NCBI RefSeq assembly: GCF_000164865.1
Contig: NC_014618.1
Span: 3,410,001-3,474,000 of the forward strand
From: [Enterobacter] lignolyticus SCF1
GTDB lineage: Bacteria; Pseudomonadota; Gammaproteobacteria; Enterobacterales; Enterobacteriaceae
Reading direction: 5' to 3'
DNA length: 64,000 nt
In this document: piece after piece, positions 49,990 through 59,253 of the stretch
Layout: each line of letters opens with the position of its first letter
Numbering within the stretch: position 1 is the stretch's first letter
Made by a program: the position numbers and the translations under genes
The notes under the pieces: generated by a model
The model's input: only the letters and a program-made list of their open reading frames with translations
What the model was told of the DNA's origin: nothing
Databases searched by the model: none

Positions 49990-51189
49990 ATGCCCCGTTC
50001 TCCCGCCGCCGGCCGCAGCTTCTGGCCGGTCTTTTTCATCTTTTTAAAGCTGGGGCTGACCTCGTTTGGCGGGCCAGTCGCCCATCTGGCCTATTTTCAC
50101 GATGAGTTTGTCACGCGCCGGCAGTGGCTGACGGCGCGCAGCTACGCCGACGTGGTGGCCCTGTGCCAGTTCCTGCCCGGTCCGGCCAGCAGCCAGGTCG
50201 GCATCGCGCTTGGGCTTTCGCGCGCCGGCTATCGGGGCGCGCTGGCCGCCTGGGCGGGGTTCACGCTGCCTTCCGCGCTGGTCATGATCCTGCTTGGCCT
50301 CGGCATTGCCCATCACCACGCCGCGCTGCCGCCGGGCGTACTGCACGGGCTAAAAGTGGTGGCGGTTGCCGTCATCGCCCAGGCGGTATGGGGAATGGCC
50401 CGCACGCTCTGCCCGGATGTACCGCGCATCACGCTGATGGCCGCCATGGCCTGCGTGGCGCTGGCCGCGCCAGCCGCCTGGAGCCAGGCGGGCGTGATTG
50501 CCGCCTCGGCGCTGCTCGGGCTGCGGCTGTGCAAACCGCCGCTAAGCGCCGGCAGCGATCCGCTGCCGTTGTCCGTCAGCCGCCGTACCGGTGCGCTTAG
50601 CCTTTGCCTGTTCGCCGTTTTGCTGGTGGGACTGCCGCTGCTGGCGCAGCTTCATCCCGACCAGACGCTGCTGATGGCCGATGCCTTTTACCGGGTGGGG
50701 TCGCTGGTGTTTGGCGGCGGGCACGTGGTGCTGCCGCTGCTGCAGGCGGAAGTCGTTCCCCACGGCTGGGTAAATAATGACATCTTTCTTGCCGGTTACG
50801 GTGCCGCGCAGGCGCTTCCCGGCCCGCTGTTTACCTTCTCGGCATTTCTTGGCGCGGCCATGAATACACCGCCCTCCGGCGTATTTGGCGGCGCTATTTG
50901 CCTGCTCGCCATTTTTACCCCTTCCTTTTTACTGGTGACCGGGGTTTTGCCGTACTGGGAACGCCTGCGCCGCAGCCCGCGCATGCAGGCAGCGCTGTGC
51001 GGCGTCAATGCCGGCGTGGTGGGGCTGCTGCTGGCGGCCCTTTACCAGCCGGTATGGACCAGCGCGATACTGACCTCGCAGGACTTTGGTCTCGCGATTT
51101 GCGCCCTGATTGCGCTGATGTTCTGGAAACTTCCGCCGTGGCTGGTGGTACTTACCGTCGGCGCCGTCGGAGGGTGGCTGAGCTTGTAA
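49990..51189 (+). CDS. chrA: Chromate transporter ChrA, long form
   Basis: An inner-membrane transporter of the CHR superfamily, of 399 residues, formed from two homologous halves. The N-terminal half has FLKLGLTSFGGPVAHLAYFH and LCQFLPGPASSQVGIALGLS; the C-terminal half repeats the pattern as FGGGHVVLPLLQAEVV and GAAQALPGPLFTFSAFLGAA. The GGP and LPGP motifs are intact in both. It is usually an exporter of chromate. No chrB regulator is next to it. AAGG precedes the ATG. It diverges from the FAD oxidase transcript. Confidence 0.93.
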   Translation: MPRSPAAGRSFWPVFFIFLKLGLTSFGGPVAHLAYFHDEFVTRRQWLTARSYADVVALCQFLPGPASSQVGIALGLSRAGYRGALAAWAGFTLPSALVMILLGLGIAHHHAALPPGVLHGLKVVAVAVIAQAVWGMARTLCPDVPRITLMAAMACVALAAPAAWSQAGVIAASALLGLRLCKPPLSAGSDPLPLSVSRRTGALSLCLFAVLLVGLPLLAQLHPDQTLLMADAFYRVGSLVFGGGHVVLPLLQAEVVPHGWVNNDIFLAGYGAAQALPGPLFTFSAFLGAAMNTPPSGVFGGAICLLAIFTPSFLLVTGVLPYWERLRRSPRMQAALCGVNAGVVGLLLAALYQPVWTSAILTSQDFGLAICALIALMFWKLPPWLVVLTVGAVGGWLSL

Positions 51190-51286
51190 CGTAAGGAGAC
51201 AAAAAAATAACGTGAATGCCTTGCATATTAATTACCTGGCAATATATTTATTTTCATGTCCCTTAACGTTATCTCCCGTCGTTTTT

Positions 51287-51316
51287 TTGCTTGCTTTAGC
51301 CAGGCTCTGTTATAAT
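51287..51316 (+). promoter_or_regulatory. Sigma-70 promoter for the SUOX-fold/GGDEF-EAL pair
   Basis: TTGCTT (51287) and a perfect TATAAT (51311) are 18 bases apart. Transcription would start near 51323, leaving a leader of about 78 bases before the GTG at 51401. The gap 51190-51286 before it is AT-rich and holds nothing else. Confidence 0.6.
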
Positions 51317-51400
51317 GTGAACAGCATGTTACCGATGTATTGATTTAAATGGCGAGGAAATACACTTTCCTTTCATGTTTTTTAGAGCGAGGGGCTTAAT

Positions 51401-51901
51401 GTGCGAATCTTCCTATATCTTGTAATCTCATCCCTTTTCCTGTCGACATGTTATGCAGCATCGACGACGTCCGCGCCAGAAGACAAGGTCGTTTTGACAA
51501 TTTCTGGAAAAATAGGAAGCAACGGCCAGGGTGAGCCGCAGAAATTCAGCATTGCCGACCTTGAAAAATTGGGCGTAGCGACAATTGAAACCACCACGCC
51601 ATGGTATGACGGACGTATGCGCTTTGACGGCGTCTCTTTTAATAAGCTGTTTGACAAAGTGAACGCCCAGGGCCAGACGGTGAAAGTCGTCGCGCTGAAT
51701 GACTATACGATCAGCGTCCCGGTTGATGACCTTAAAAAGTTTAATGCTATTTTGGCCTACAAACGTAATGGTAATTTAATGCCCGTACGTGATAAAGGGC
51801 CATTGTTTATCATTTATCCTTATGACAGCAGTCCGGAACTCAATAACCAGATTTATTATGCCCGTTCAGCCTGGCAGGTCGCCCGGATAATCGTGCAATA
51901 G
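51401..51901 (+). CDS. Periplasmic SUOX-fold (molybdopterin-oxidase-like) protein
   Basis: A 166-residue exported protein. The signal peptide ends TCYA before ASTTSAPED. FSIADLEKLGVATIETTTPW, FDGVSFNKLFDKVNAQG and YTISVPVDDLKKFNAILAYK follow the sulfite-oxidase-like (PF00174) fold. The only Cys is in the signal peptide, so the mature protein cannot bind molybdenum through Cys and is probably a ligand sensor. GTG start, GAGGGG seven bases before it. It is followed 10 bp later by a membrane GGDEF-EAL enzyme, so it probably feeds a periplasmic signal to it. Confidence 0.75.
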   Translation: MRIFLYLVISSLFLSTCYAASTTSAPEDKVVLTISGKIGSNGQGEPQKFSIADLEKLGVATIETTTPWYDGRMRFDGVSFNKLFDKVNAQGQTVKVVALNDYTISVPVDDLKKFNAILAYKRNGNLMPVRDKGPLFIIYPYDSSPELNNQIYYARSAWQVARIIVQ

Positions 51902-51911
51902 GGGCTGTAGA

Positions 51912-53822
51912 TTGAACCGCATTCTTACTGTCATCATTCTTTTTCTTTTCGCTTTAACTGGCTACATAACTTATCTTGTTCAGGAAAGACAAAATGAGCT
52001 GCAGAAACTGACTCGCTACACCGATTCATGGTCTGTCTCACAAATCGTTTCTGAATATTTCAGATTAGAGGCTAGCCTGGCGCTGTATGCCGTTGGCTCT
52101 AACGATGTCAGTATAGATGATGTGCGCATGCGTCTGGATATTATGACAAGCCAGAGCACGCTGCTGAAAGAAGGCGATCTTGGCAAGTACATCCGGAAAA
52201 ATCCGGATGCGCTTGCCACTATCACCGATGTGCAAAAATACCTGGTGACGCTCGACAAACAGCTCGGCACCCTCAGCAGCGGACAAATTGTCCAGATGCT
52301 TAGCGGCATGCGTGACCTTGAAGCTCCGCTGCGCGAAATCGCCTCCGAGGCCTTAAGCAAAGATATCGATATCGTTAATAGCACCCACGATAAGATTCGC
52401 TATCTGTACTATATCTATTCGTTTATTTCGCTGATGCTGATTATCCTGAGTTTTACCTTAGGATTTCTGACGTTAACGCGAAACAATAATCTGCGAAAAG
52501 CCCACAGGAAAATGGAGCTGCTGGCTCAGGATCTCCACATCTCCAAAGAAGACCTGCAGAACAAAAATGAAAAACTGGAGTATGTCGCCTATCACGACTC
52601 GCTGACGGGCTTGCCGAACAGGCTGCTGTTCTGGCAAAAAATGCAGGAGCTTATCGACACCAAATCCGCGGTGGTGGTGATGCTTTTCGACCTCGACCGC
52701 TTTAAAGCGGTGAATGACACCATGGGTCATGATGCCGGAGATAAACTGCTTATCGATATCGCCGAGCGGCTGTCGCTGTTTATTAATGAATCCGTCGTTT
52801 TATATCGTCTCGGCGGCGACGAATTCGCCATCCTGTCCAGCGATATGACCGAAAAACAGGCCTACAGCCTGGCCTGCGCCATCAGGGATAATATCAGCAT
52901 GCCGTACCAGGTATATGGCACCTCGGTCAGCGTGGAAACCTGTATCGGCCTGATTGTTTCCAGTACGGAGACCCGCGCTGATTATCTGTATAAATGCGTC
53001 GACCTCGCCCTGTACGACGCCAAAAGCATTGGCCCCGGCAATGTGCGCAACTTCCAGCAGTATATGCTGGAGGATCTCCTTGATAACCGGTCGTTTGAAA
53101 ATGACCTGGCGAACGCGGTGAAAAATAACGAGCTGGTAGTGTACTACCAGCCGATTGCCGATGCCGTCAGCGGCGAGATTTACGGCTATGAAGCCCTGCT
53201 TCGCTGGTTCCACCCCGCACGGGGCGCGATATCGCCGGAGGTCTTTATCCCGGTCGCCGAAAAAACGGGGCTTATCCACTCTATTGGCGCATGGGTTCTC
53301 GCCCAGGCCTGCCAGCAGGCAACCCAGTGGGCGCCATCGACCCGGGTAGCGGTAAATATTTCACCGCTGCAGCTGCTGGATGAATCGCTGCCGGATATCG
53401 TGCGGTCCGAGCTTAAGAAAAACGGCCTGGATGCTGCCAGACTCGAGCTGGAAATCACGGAATCCAACTTTGTTAACCAAAGCGCCCGCTCGCTTGCCAC
53501 CCTGCGCGCGCTGAGCAACCTCGGGCTGAGCATCTCGATTGATGACTTCGGCACCGGCTACTCGTCGCTGTCGCGCTTAAGCTCGTTTGCCTTCGATACG
53601 ATAAAGATCGATCGCTCATTTGTGTCAAATATCACCCAGCAGCACGGCGATCTGAACATTCTTAAGGCGATCGTCAGCCTCGGCAAAAGCCTTAACATGC
53701 GGATTATTGCCGAAGGCGTGGAAACCGAAGTGCAGCTTAATTATCTGAAAACGTTAGGTTGCGACCTGATTCAGGGGTACCTGATTGGCAAACCGGCCCC
53801 TCCCGGCCAGCTAAAGCTCTGA
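51912..53822 (+). CDS. Membrane GGDEF-EAL cyclic-di-GMP enzyme
   Basis: A 636-residue inner-membrane protein. Helices lie at about 3-23 and 165-188, with a periplasmic sensor region between. The GGDEF domain (from about 228) has an intact active site (GGDEF, 301-305) but no RxxD inhibitory site. The EAL domain (from about 395) keeps EALLRW (427), the Asn in VNISPLQ, ELEITES, IDDFGTGYSS, IKIDRS and AEGVET. Both synthesis and breakdown of cyclic-di-GMP are therefore possible, switched by the periplasmic partner upstream. The TTG start has a weak ribosome site and may depend on translation of the previous gene. Confidence 0.9.
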   Translation: MNRILTVIILFLFALTGYITYLVQERQNELQKLTRYTDSWSVSQIVSEYFRLEASLALYAVGSNDVSIDDVRMRLDIMTSQSTLLKEGDLGKYIRKNPDALATITDVQKYLVTLDKQLGTLSSGQIVQMLSGMRDLEAPLREIASEALSKDIDIVNSTHDKIRYLYYIYSFISLMLIILSFTLGFLTLTRNNNLRKAHRKMELLAQDLHISKEDLQNKNEKLEYVAYHDSLTGLPNRLLFWQKMQELIDTKSAVVVMLFDLDRFKAVNDTMGHDAGDKLLIDIAERLSLFINESVVLYRLGGDEFAILSSDMTEKQAYSLACAIRDNISMPYQVYGTSVSVETCIGLIVSSTETRADYLYKCVDLALYDAKSIGPGNVRNFQQYMLEDLLDNRSFENDLANAVKNNELVVYYQPIADAVSGEIYGYEALLRWFHPARGAISPEVFIPVAEKTGLIHSIGAWVLAQACQQATQWAPSTRVAVNISPLQLLDESLPDIVRSELKKNGLDAARLELEITESNFVNQSARSLATLRALSNLGLSISIDDFGTGYSSLSRLSSFAFDTIKIDRSFVSNITQQHGDLNILKAIVSLGKSLNMRIIAEGVETEVQLNYLKTLGCDLIQGYLIGKPAPPGQLKL

Positions 53823-53830
53823 CCGTCGGA

Positions 53831-53855
53831 CAGGGCGCTGCGCTGCAGCGCCCTG
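53831..53855. terminator. 10-bp hairpin between the cyclic-di-GMP gene and the reductase gene
   Basis: A perfect stem (CAGGGCGCTG/CAGCGCCCTG) with a five-base loop lies between two convergent genes. It has no U-run on either strand and probably ends both transcripts. Confidence 0.65.
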
Positions 53856-53873
53856 CTCCCGCTCGCGGTTATG

Positions 53874-54887
53874 CTACAGGCGCGGAATGCGCCCTGTCAC
53901 CGGATAGGCCGGGTCGGTAAAACCTGGCGTCGACGGATGGCCTGGCGGCACCAGCGCGTCGACCAGCGCTTCATCATCGGCAGTAAAGGCGGGCGCCTCC
54001 AGCGCCGCAAGGTAGCCCTTCCACTGTTCGAGCGTACGCGGCCCGGCGATAACCGCATCAACCAGCGAGTTATTCAGCACCCAGTTAATCGCGAAATGCG
54101 CGGTCGTCATTCCGCGCGCTTCGGCATGCGCTTTGATGTGCAGCGCCGCCTGTAGCGACTCGGGGCGCAGCTCGGTTTGCAGGATCCGTCGGTCGCCCCG
54201 CGCCGCGCGACTACCTTCCGGCAGGTTATCCACGCGGGCGTATTTCCCGGTCAGCACACCGCGCGCCAGCGGGCTATAGGGCACCACGCCCACGCCGTAA
54301 AACTGGCACGCGGGCAGCAGCTCAACCTCCGGCATTCGGTTCATCGCGTTGTACTGCGGCTGGCAGGCCGCCGGACGATCGATACCGGCCTCATCGCACA
54401 ACCGCACCAGCTCCGCCAGACGCCAGGCGCGGAAATTCGAGACCCCGATATAGCGAATTTTTCCCTGCTGCTGCAGACAGGCCAGCGCCCGCACCGTCTC
54501 TTCCAGCGGAGTGGCGAGATCGTCACGGTGCAGATAATAGAGATCGATACAGTCGGTTCCCAGGTTTTTCAGGCTGCGCTCCGCCGCGCGTAGCAGATAA
54601 CCGCGCGACAAATCGGCAGCGGTCGGCGATAAAAGACCGGCGGGATACCCCGCTTTGGTCGCCACCACCCAGCGGTCGCGATCGGCGCGGATCGCGGCGC
54701 CGACGATCTGTTCTGATACGCCTGCGCCGTAGGCATCTGCGGTATCAATAAAATTGACGCCCGCATCCCGCGCATGGCTGATGATGTCAAACGCCTGCGC
54801 CTGAGGCGTCCTGTCGCCAAACATCATGGCGCCAAGGCAAAGCCGGGAGACTTTCAGGCCGCTGCGGCCCAACGCGTGATAATTCAT
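53874..54887 (-). CDS. Aldo/keto reductase
   Basis: An NADPH-dependent TIM-barrel reductase of 337 residues. The catalytic tetrad is visible: Asp and Tyr in FIDTADAYGAGVSEQ, Lys in VVATKAGYP and His in YYLHRDDLATP. The C-terminal cofactor region reads VIAGPRTLEQWKGYLAAL. The substrate is unknown. The open frame starts at 54929, but MNYHALGRSGLKVSRLCLGA at 54887 is the family N-terminus. It has its own upstream region, with a palindrome at 54983. Confidence 0.9.
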   Translation of the reverse strand: MNYHALGRSGLKVSRLCLGAMMFGDRTPQAQAFDIISHARDAGVNFIDTADAYGAGVSEQIVGAAIRADRDRWVVATKAGYPAGLLSPTAADLSRGYLLRAAERSLKNLGTDCIDLYYLHRDDLATPLEETVRALACLQQQGKIRYIGVSNFRAWRLAELVRLCDEAGIDRPAACQPQYNAMNRMPEVELLPACQFYGVGVVPYSPLARGVLTGKYARVDNLPEGSRAARGDRRILQTELRPESLQAALHIKAHAEARGMTTAHFAINWVLNNSLVDAVIAGPRTLEQWKGYLAALEAPAFTADDEALVDALVPPGHPSTPGFTDPAYPVTGRIPRL

Positions 54888-55309
54888 AGGGTAACGCCCT
54901 CTGTTCAGATGACCGATTTTTCTGACCAAAAGTGTAGCAGCAGAGCGCCCGGCGGATTAACCCGCGCCGCCCGGATAGTCCTATGAATGGGATTCATGAA
55001 TGCAGCGCGGCTTCACGCAAGCCGCGTAGCGGAAAAAATAATATTTCATTTATATAAAAATATATTCCATCAGGATAATTCAATACGTGTAAATATTATA
55101 AATTTCGCTGGCTAATTAACCAAAGATATGCCGCTACGGATTATCGGATTTCTCGTAAAGCGCCCATATTAGCTGCAGCAGGCGTAATAAAAGATATGTT
55201 ACAAATATTATGAGCATCGGTATTGGGATCCTGCGTCAGAAGGGGTGACAGCGGGCAGCTCAGGCCGTAGTATGCTGAGCCACAACGAAATTACCGATGA
55301 AGCGCAGAC
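54888..55309. other. Intergenic region before the M23 peptidase gene
   Basis: This 422-bp gap is AT-rich between about 55030 and 55240. It holds the reductase promoter region, a palindrome (54983) and an 8-bp hairpin CGCGGCTT/AAGCCGCG (55006-55026). No gene is credible in it. The low GC supports later acquisition. Confidence 0.55.
54983..55001. promoter_or_regulatory. ATGAAT-GGG-ATTCAT palindrome
   Basis: Six-base perfect arms around GGG are followed directly by GAAT, giving two overlapping dyads (ATGAAT/ATTCAT and ATTCATGAAT). It lies 96 bp before the reductase start. It may be a regulator site; which regulator is unknown. Confidence 0.4.
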
Positions 55310-56047
55310 ATGTATTCGACCGATGTCGTCAAGGACAATTTTTATATTACCGCCAGCAAATCAGGGCTGGAATCAAGCGAAATTGCGGCGCTTAAACGTT
55401 CTATTCCTGAACGCGTTAATTTGAAGCAGCTCAAAAAAAATGAGTCCATTCGCCTGGTGGTGGGGAAAAAGTCCGGCAAGTCTCGCATCGTCGCTTACAA
55501 GCTGTCCGCCGGGAAAAGCGAATATACCGCCTACCGAATTTCCGACAGCGCGTTTTATAAGCTCGATGACAACATCGCGAAGGTCAACATGGCCTACCCT
55601 AAACCGGCCTCCGCGCGCCTGAGCTCCACCTTTAACCCGGCCAGGGTCAACCCGGTCTCCGGCAAAGTCAGCCCGCACAACGGCATTGATTATTCGATGC
55701 CGATGAAAACCCGGGTGGTCAGCGTCATTGGCGGCACGGTCACCAAAGCGGAATACAACAAAACCATGGGCTATTTCGTTGAGGTCAGCGGTAAAGCCGG
55801 TATCAAAACCCGCTACCTGCATCTCAATAAGATCCTCGTGAAGAAGGGCCAGCAGGTCAAAAGCGGCGCCAGCATCGCCCTGTCCGGCAACAGCGGCCGC
55901 TCCTCCGGCCCGCACCTGCATTACGAGCTGCTGATTAACGACAAACCGGTGAACTCCCTGGCGTTTCGCCCGCAGAAGGCCGGATTAAGCAAGCTTGAGC
56001 AGCACGCCTACGCCCATATGCAAGAATACGAGCAGTACCTGGACTGA
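55310..56047 (+). CDS. M23 metallopeptidase, short MepM-like form
   Basis: A peptidoglycan endopeptidase domain of the LytM/MepM type, 245 residues. The zinc ligands are His and Asp in VSPHNGIDYSMP and the HxH in GPHLHYELLI; RLSSTFNPARVNPVSGK and YLHLNKILVKKGQQVKSG match the MepM catalytic domain. The protein begins in the middle of the preceding MepM domain (FYITASKSGLESSEIAALK) with no signal peptide or membrane helix. An in-frame stop lies 10 bases upstream, so there is no longer start. Export is therefore uncertain. Peptidases of this family also occur in plasmid silver/copper islands next to sil and pco genes. It converges on cusA. Confidence 0.82.
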   Translation: MYSTDVVKDNFYITASKSGLESSEIAALKRSIPERVNLKQLKKNESIRLVVGKKSGKSRIVAYKLSAGKSEYTAYRISDSAFYKLDDNIAKVNMAYPKPASARLSSTFNPARVNPVSGKVSPHNGIDYSMPMKTRVVSVIGGTVTKAEYNKTMGYFVEVSGKAGIKTRYLHLNKILVKKGQQVKSGASIALSGNSGRSSGPHLHYELLINDKPVNSLAFRPQKAGLSKLEQHAYAHMQEYEQYLD

Positions 56048-56062
56048 CTCCCCCCATAAAAT

Positions 56063-56090
56063 AAGCACACTGGCCTGCGCCAGTGTGCTT
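56063..56090. terminator. Terminator between the M23 peptidase and cusA
   Basis: A perfect 12-bp stem (AAGCACACTGGC with its complement) and a four-base loop are followed on the minus strand by TTATTTTA. It is a good Rho-independent terminator for cusCFBA and may also act for the peptidase. Confidence 0.8.
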
Positions 56091-56096
56091 GTGCCG

Positions 56097-59000
56097 TTAC
56101 GCTTTTTTCACCCGATGCCTGCGCAGCCAGATGAGCTTATAGGCCGCCGGGATAATAAACAGCGACAGCAGCGGCGCGGTGATCATCCCGCCGATCATCG
56201 GGGCGGCGATACGGCTCATTACCTCCGAACCGGCGCCGGTGCCCCAGAGGATCGGCAGCAGGCCGGCCACGATCACCGCCACGGTCATCGCCTTTGGCCG
56301 CACGCGCAGAACGGCGCCGTGGTACAGCGCCTCGTCCAGCCCCTGCTCGCTGAAGGTCTCGGGGCTGAGAAGCTCAGGCTCCGCTTCTATCGCATGGCGC
56401 AGATACATCAGCATCACCACGCCAAACTCGGCGGCGACCCCAGCCAGCGCGATAAACCCGGTACCGGTCGCTACCGACATATGGAACCCCTGCAGGTAAA
56501 GGAACCAGATGCCGCCCACCAGCGCAAACGGCAGGCTCATCAGGATAAGCAGCGCCTCGTCCACGCGGCGGAACGCCAGATACAGCAGGATGAAGATAAT
56601 CATCACCGTCATCGGCACCATCAGCTTCAGCTTCTTGTTGGCGTGCTCCAGCAGCTCAAACTGCCCGGAAAACGCCACGCTGGTGCCGGGTTTCATCTGC
56701 ACTTTTTCACCGATCGCCGCCTTCAGGTCATTAACCACCGACACCATGTCGCGACCGCGGGCATCGATGTAAATCCAGCTCGCCGGGCGGGCGTTTTCCG
56801 TTTTCAGCATCGTCGGGCCGGAGACCACCTTCACGTCGGCCACGTCGCCGAGGGTGATCTGCTGCTTCATCGGCGTCAGGACAGGCATCTGCCTTAAGGC
56901 TTCAGGACCGTCGCGGAACCCCTGCGGGTAGCGGATGTTGATCGGGTAGCGGGCCACGCCCTCCACGGTCTCCCCCACCGTCGCCCCGCCGATGGCCGAG
57001 GAGACGAACAGCTGGACATCGCCTACCGTCATGCCGTAACGGGCGGCTTTTTCACGGTTGATATCCACATCGATATAGCGCCCACCCTCAAGGCGCTCCG
57101 CCAGCGCGGACGCTACGCCGGGTACGGTTTTGGCCACCTCTTCAATACGCTGCGCCGTCTCATCGATGTCGGCCAGCACGGTGCCGGAGACCTTAATGCC
57201 GATCGGGCTTTTAATCCCGGTCGACAGCATATCGATACGGTTACGGATAGGCGGCACCCAAAGGTTCGCCAGCCCCGGCAGCCGCACGGTGGCATCCAGC
57301 TCTTCGACTATCTTGTCGATGGTCATCCCCGGGCGCCACTCGCTCTGCGGCTTCAGCTGGATGGTGGTTTCCACCATCTCCAGCGGCGCAGAGTCGGTCG
57401 CCGTTTCGGCTTTACCGGTTTTGCCAAAAACGGAGGCCACCTCCGGCACTGTTTTAATCAGCTTGTCCGTCGTTTGCAGCAGTACGGCGGCCTGCCCCGG
57501 CGAAATGCCCGGTAGGGTCGATGGCATATACAGCAAATCGCCTTCGTTGATCTTCGGCAAAAACTCGCCCCCTACCCGGCTCAGCGGCCAGATAACCGTG
57601 AAGATAGACAGCGCGGCGACCAGCAGCGTCAGCTTCGGCCAGTGCAGCACCTTCAGCAGCAAAGGGTGGTAGGTTTTGATCAGCACGCGGTTCAGGGGGT
57701 TGCTGGTCTCCGCCGGAATTTTCCCTCTGATCCAAAAGCCCATCAGGATAGGGATCACTACGATCGCCAGCGCCGCCGCCCCCGCCATGGCGTAGGTTTT
57801 GGTAAACGCCAGCGGGCCGAACAGCCTCCCCTCCTGCCCCTCGAGGGTGAAGATAGGGATAAACGACAGCGTGATGATAAGCAGGCTGATAAACAGCGCA
57901 GGCCCCACCTCTACCGAAGCGTCGGTAATCACCTTCCAGCGGGTGTCGTTATCGATGCGTTCGCCGGGATGGCGATGCTCCCACTCCTCCAGCCGCTTAT
58001 GGGCGTTTTCGATCATCACAATGGCGGCATCCACCATCGCCCCCACGGCGATGGCGATCCCCCCAAGCGACATAATATTGGCGTTCAGCCCCTGGAAATG
58101 CATGATGATGAACGCAATGCACAGCCCCAGCGGCAGCGAGATAATCGCCACCAGCGCCGAGCGCACGTGCCAGAGAAACAGGGCGCAGACCAGCGCGACC
58201 ACGATAAACTCTTCCAGCAGCTTCCCGCTGAGGTTATCAATCGCCCGGTCGATAAGCTGGCTGCGGTCGTAGGTCGTAACCACCTCAACCCCTTCCGGCA
58301 GGCTCTTTTTCAGCGTATCGAGCTTCTCTTTAACCGCCGAGATGACCTCACGGGCGTTTTTGCCCGAACGCAGGATCACAACCCCGCCGGCCACCTCTCC
58401 TTCGCCGTTGAGCTCCGCAATACCGCGGCGCATCTCCGGGCCAATCTGCACGCGGGCGACGTCGCGTAAATAGACGGGTACGCCGTTAGCGCCGGTTTTG
58501 AGCACGATATTGTTAAAATCATCAATCGTTTTCAGGTAGCCGCTGGCGCGCACCATATATTCCGCTTCGGCGATCTCCACCGACGAACCGCCCGCCTCCT
58601 GGTTTGACGCGGTAAGCGCCGCTTTTACCTCCGGCAGGCTGATGCCGTACTGCGAGAGCTTCAGCGGGTTCACCTGCACCTGGTACTGTTTTACGACCCC
58701 GCCCACCGAGGCGACTTCCGCCACGTTGGGAATGGTTTTCAGCTCGTATTTCAAAAACCAGTCCTGCAGGGAGCGCAGCGCCGCCAGGTCGTGCTTGCCG
58801 CTGTGGTCCACCAGCGCGTACTCGAAGATCCAGCCCACCCCGGTGGCGTCCGGGCCGATTTCAGAGCTTACCCCGGCCGGTAATTTCCCCTGTACCTGGT
58901 TCAGGTATTCCAGCACGCGGGAGCGGGCCCAGTAGAGATCGGTGCCATCCTCAAAAATCACGTACACGTAGGAGTCGCCGAACTGGGAAAAGCCGCGCAC

Positions 59001-59243
59001 GGTTTTCGCGCCCGGCACCGACAGCATGGTGGTGGTCAGGGGATAAGTTACCTGATTTTCAACAATCTGCGGCGCCTGCCCCGGATAGCTGGTTTTAATA
59101 ATCACCTGCACGTCGGAGAGGTCGGGCAGCGCATCCACCGGAGTGTTGACGATGGTCCAGGCCCCCCACACGCTGAGAAACAGCGCGCCCATCATCACCA
59201 GAAAGCGGTTGGCGACCGAACGCCGGATAATCCATTCAATCAT
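56097..59243 (-). CDS. cusA: Cu(I)/Ag(I) efflux RND pump CusA (SilA-like)
   Basis: The inner-membrane RND proton antiporter of the tripartite CusCBA pump, exporting copper(I) and silver(I). It has about 12 transmembrane helices and two large periplasmic loops in 1048 residues (CusA 1047, SilA 1048). Hallmarks are MIEWIIRRSVANRFLVMMGA, DALPDLSDVQVIIKTSYPGQ and the proton-relay region GGIAIAVGAMVDAAIVMIEN. The frame is open 42 codons further upstream, but the ATG at 59243 is the family start. By memory the sequence reads as close to plasmid SilA as to E. coli CusA. It is last in the operon. Confidence 0.96.
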   Translation of the reverse strand: MIEWIIRRSVANRFLVMMGALFLSVWGAWTIVNTPVDALPDLSDVQVIIKTSYPGQAPQIVENQVTYPLTTTMLSVPGAKTVRGFSQFGDSYVYVIFEDGTDLYWARSRVLEYLNQVQGKLPAGVSSEIGPDATGVGWIFEYALVDHSGKHDLAALRSLQDWFLKYELKTIPNVAEVASVGGVVKQYQVQVNPLKLSQYGISLPEVKAALTASNQEAGGSSVEIAEAEYMVRASGYLKTIDDFNNIVLKTGANGVPVYLRDVARVQIGPEMRRGIAELNGEGEVAGGVVILRSGKNAREVISAVKEKLDTLKKSLPEGVEVVTTYDRSQLIDRAIDNLSGKLLEEFIVVALVCALFLWHVRSALVAIISLPLGLCIAFIIMHFQGLNANIMSLGGIAIAVGAMVDAAIVMIENAHKRLEEWEHRHPGERIDNDTRWKVITDASVEVGPALFISLLIITLSFIPIFTLEGQEGRLFGPLAFTKTYAMAGAAALAIVVIPILMGFWIRGKIPAETSNPLNRVLIKTYHPLLLKVLHWPKLTLLVAALSIFTVIWPLSRVGGEFLPKINEGDLLYMPSTLPGISPGQAAVLLQTTDKLIKTVPEVASVFGKTGKAETATDSAPLEMVETTIQLKPQSEWRPGMTIDKIVEELDATVRLPGLANLWVPPIRNRIDMLSTGIKSPIGIKVSGTVLADIDETAQRIEEVAKTVPGVASALAERLEGGRYIDVDINREKAARYGMTVGDVQLFVSSAIGGATVGETVEGVARYPINIRYPQGFRDGPEALRQMPVLTPMKQQITLGDVADVKVVSGPTMLKTENARPASWIYIDARGRDMVSVVNDLKAAIGEKVQMKPGTSVAFSGQFELLEHANKKLKLMVPMTVMIIFILLYLAFRRVDEALLILMSLPFALVGGIWFLYLQGFHMSVATGTGFIALAGVAAEFGVVMLMYLRHAIEAEPELLSPETFSEQGLDEALYHGAVLRVRPKAMTVAVIVAGLLPILWGTGAGSEVMSRIAAPMIGGMITAPLLSLFIIPAAYKLIWLRRHRVKKA

Positions 59244-59253
59244 TGCCGTCTCC

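Noticed and set aside
49857..50039. 60-codon minus-strand frame with several Cys
   Set aside because: It has no ribosome site, overlaps the start of chrA and its Cys residues do not form a known motif.
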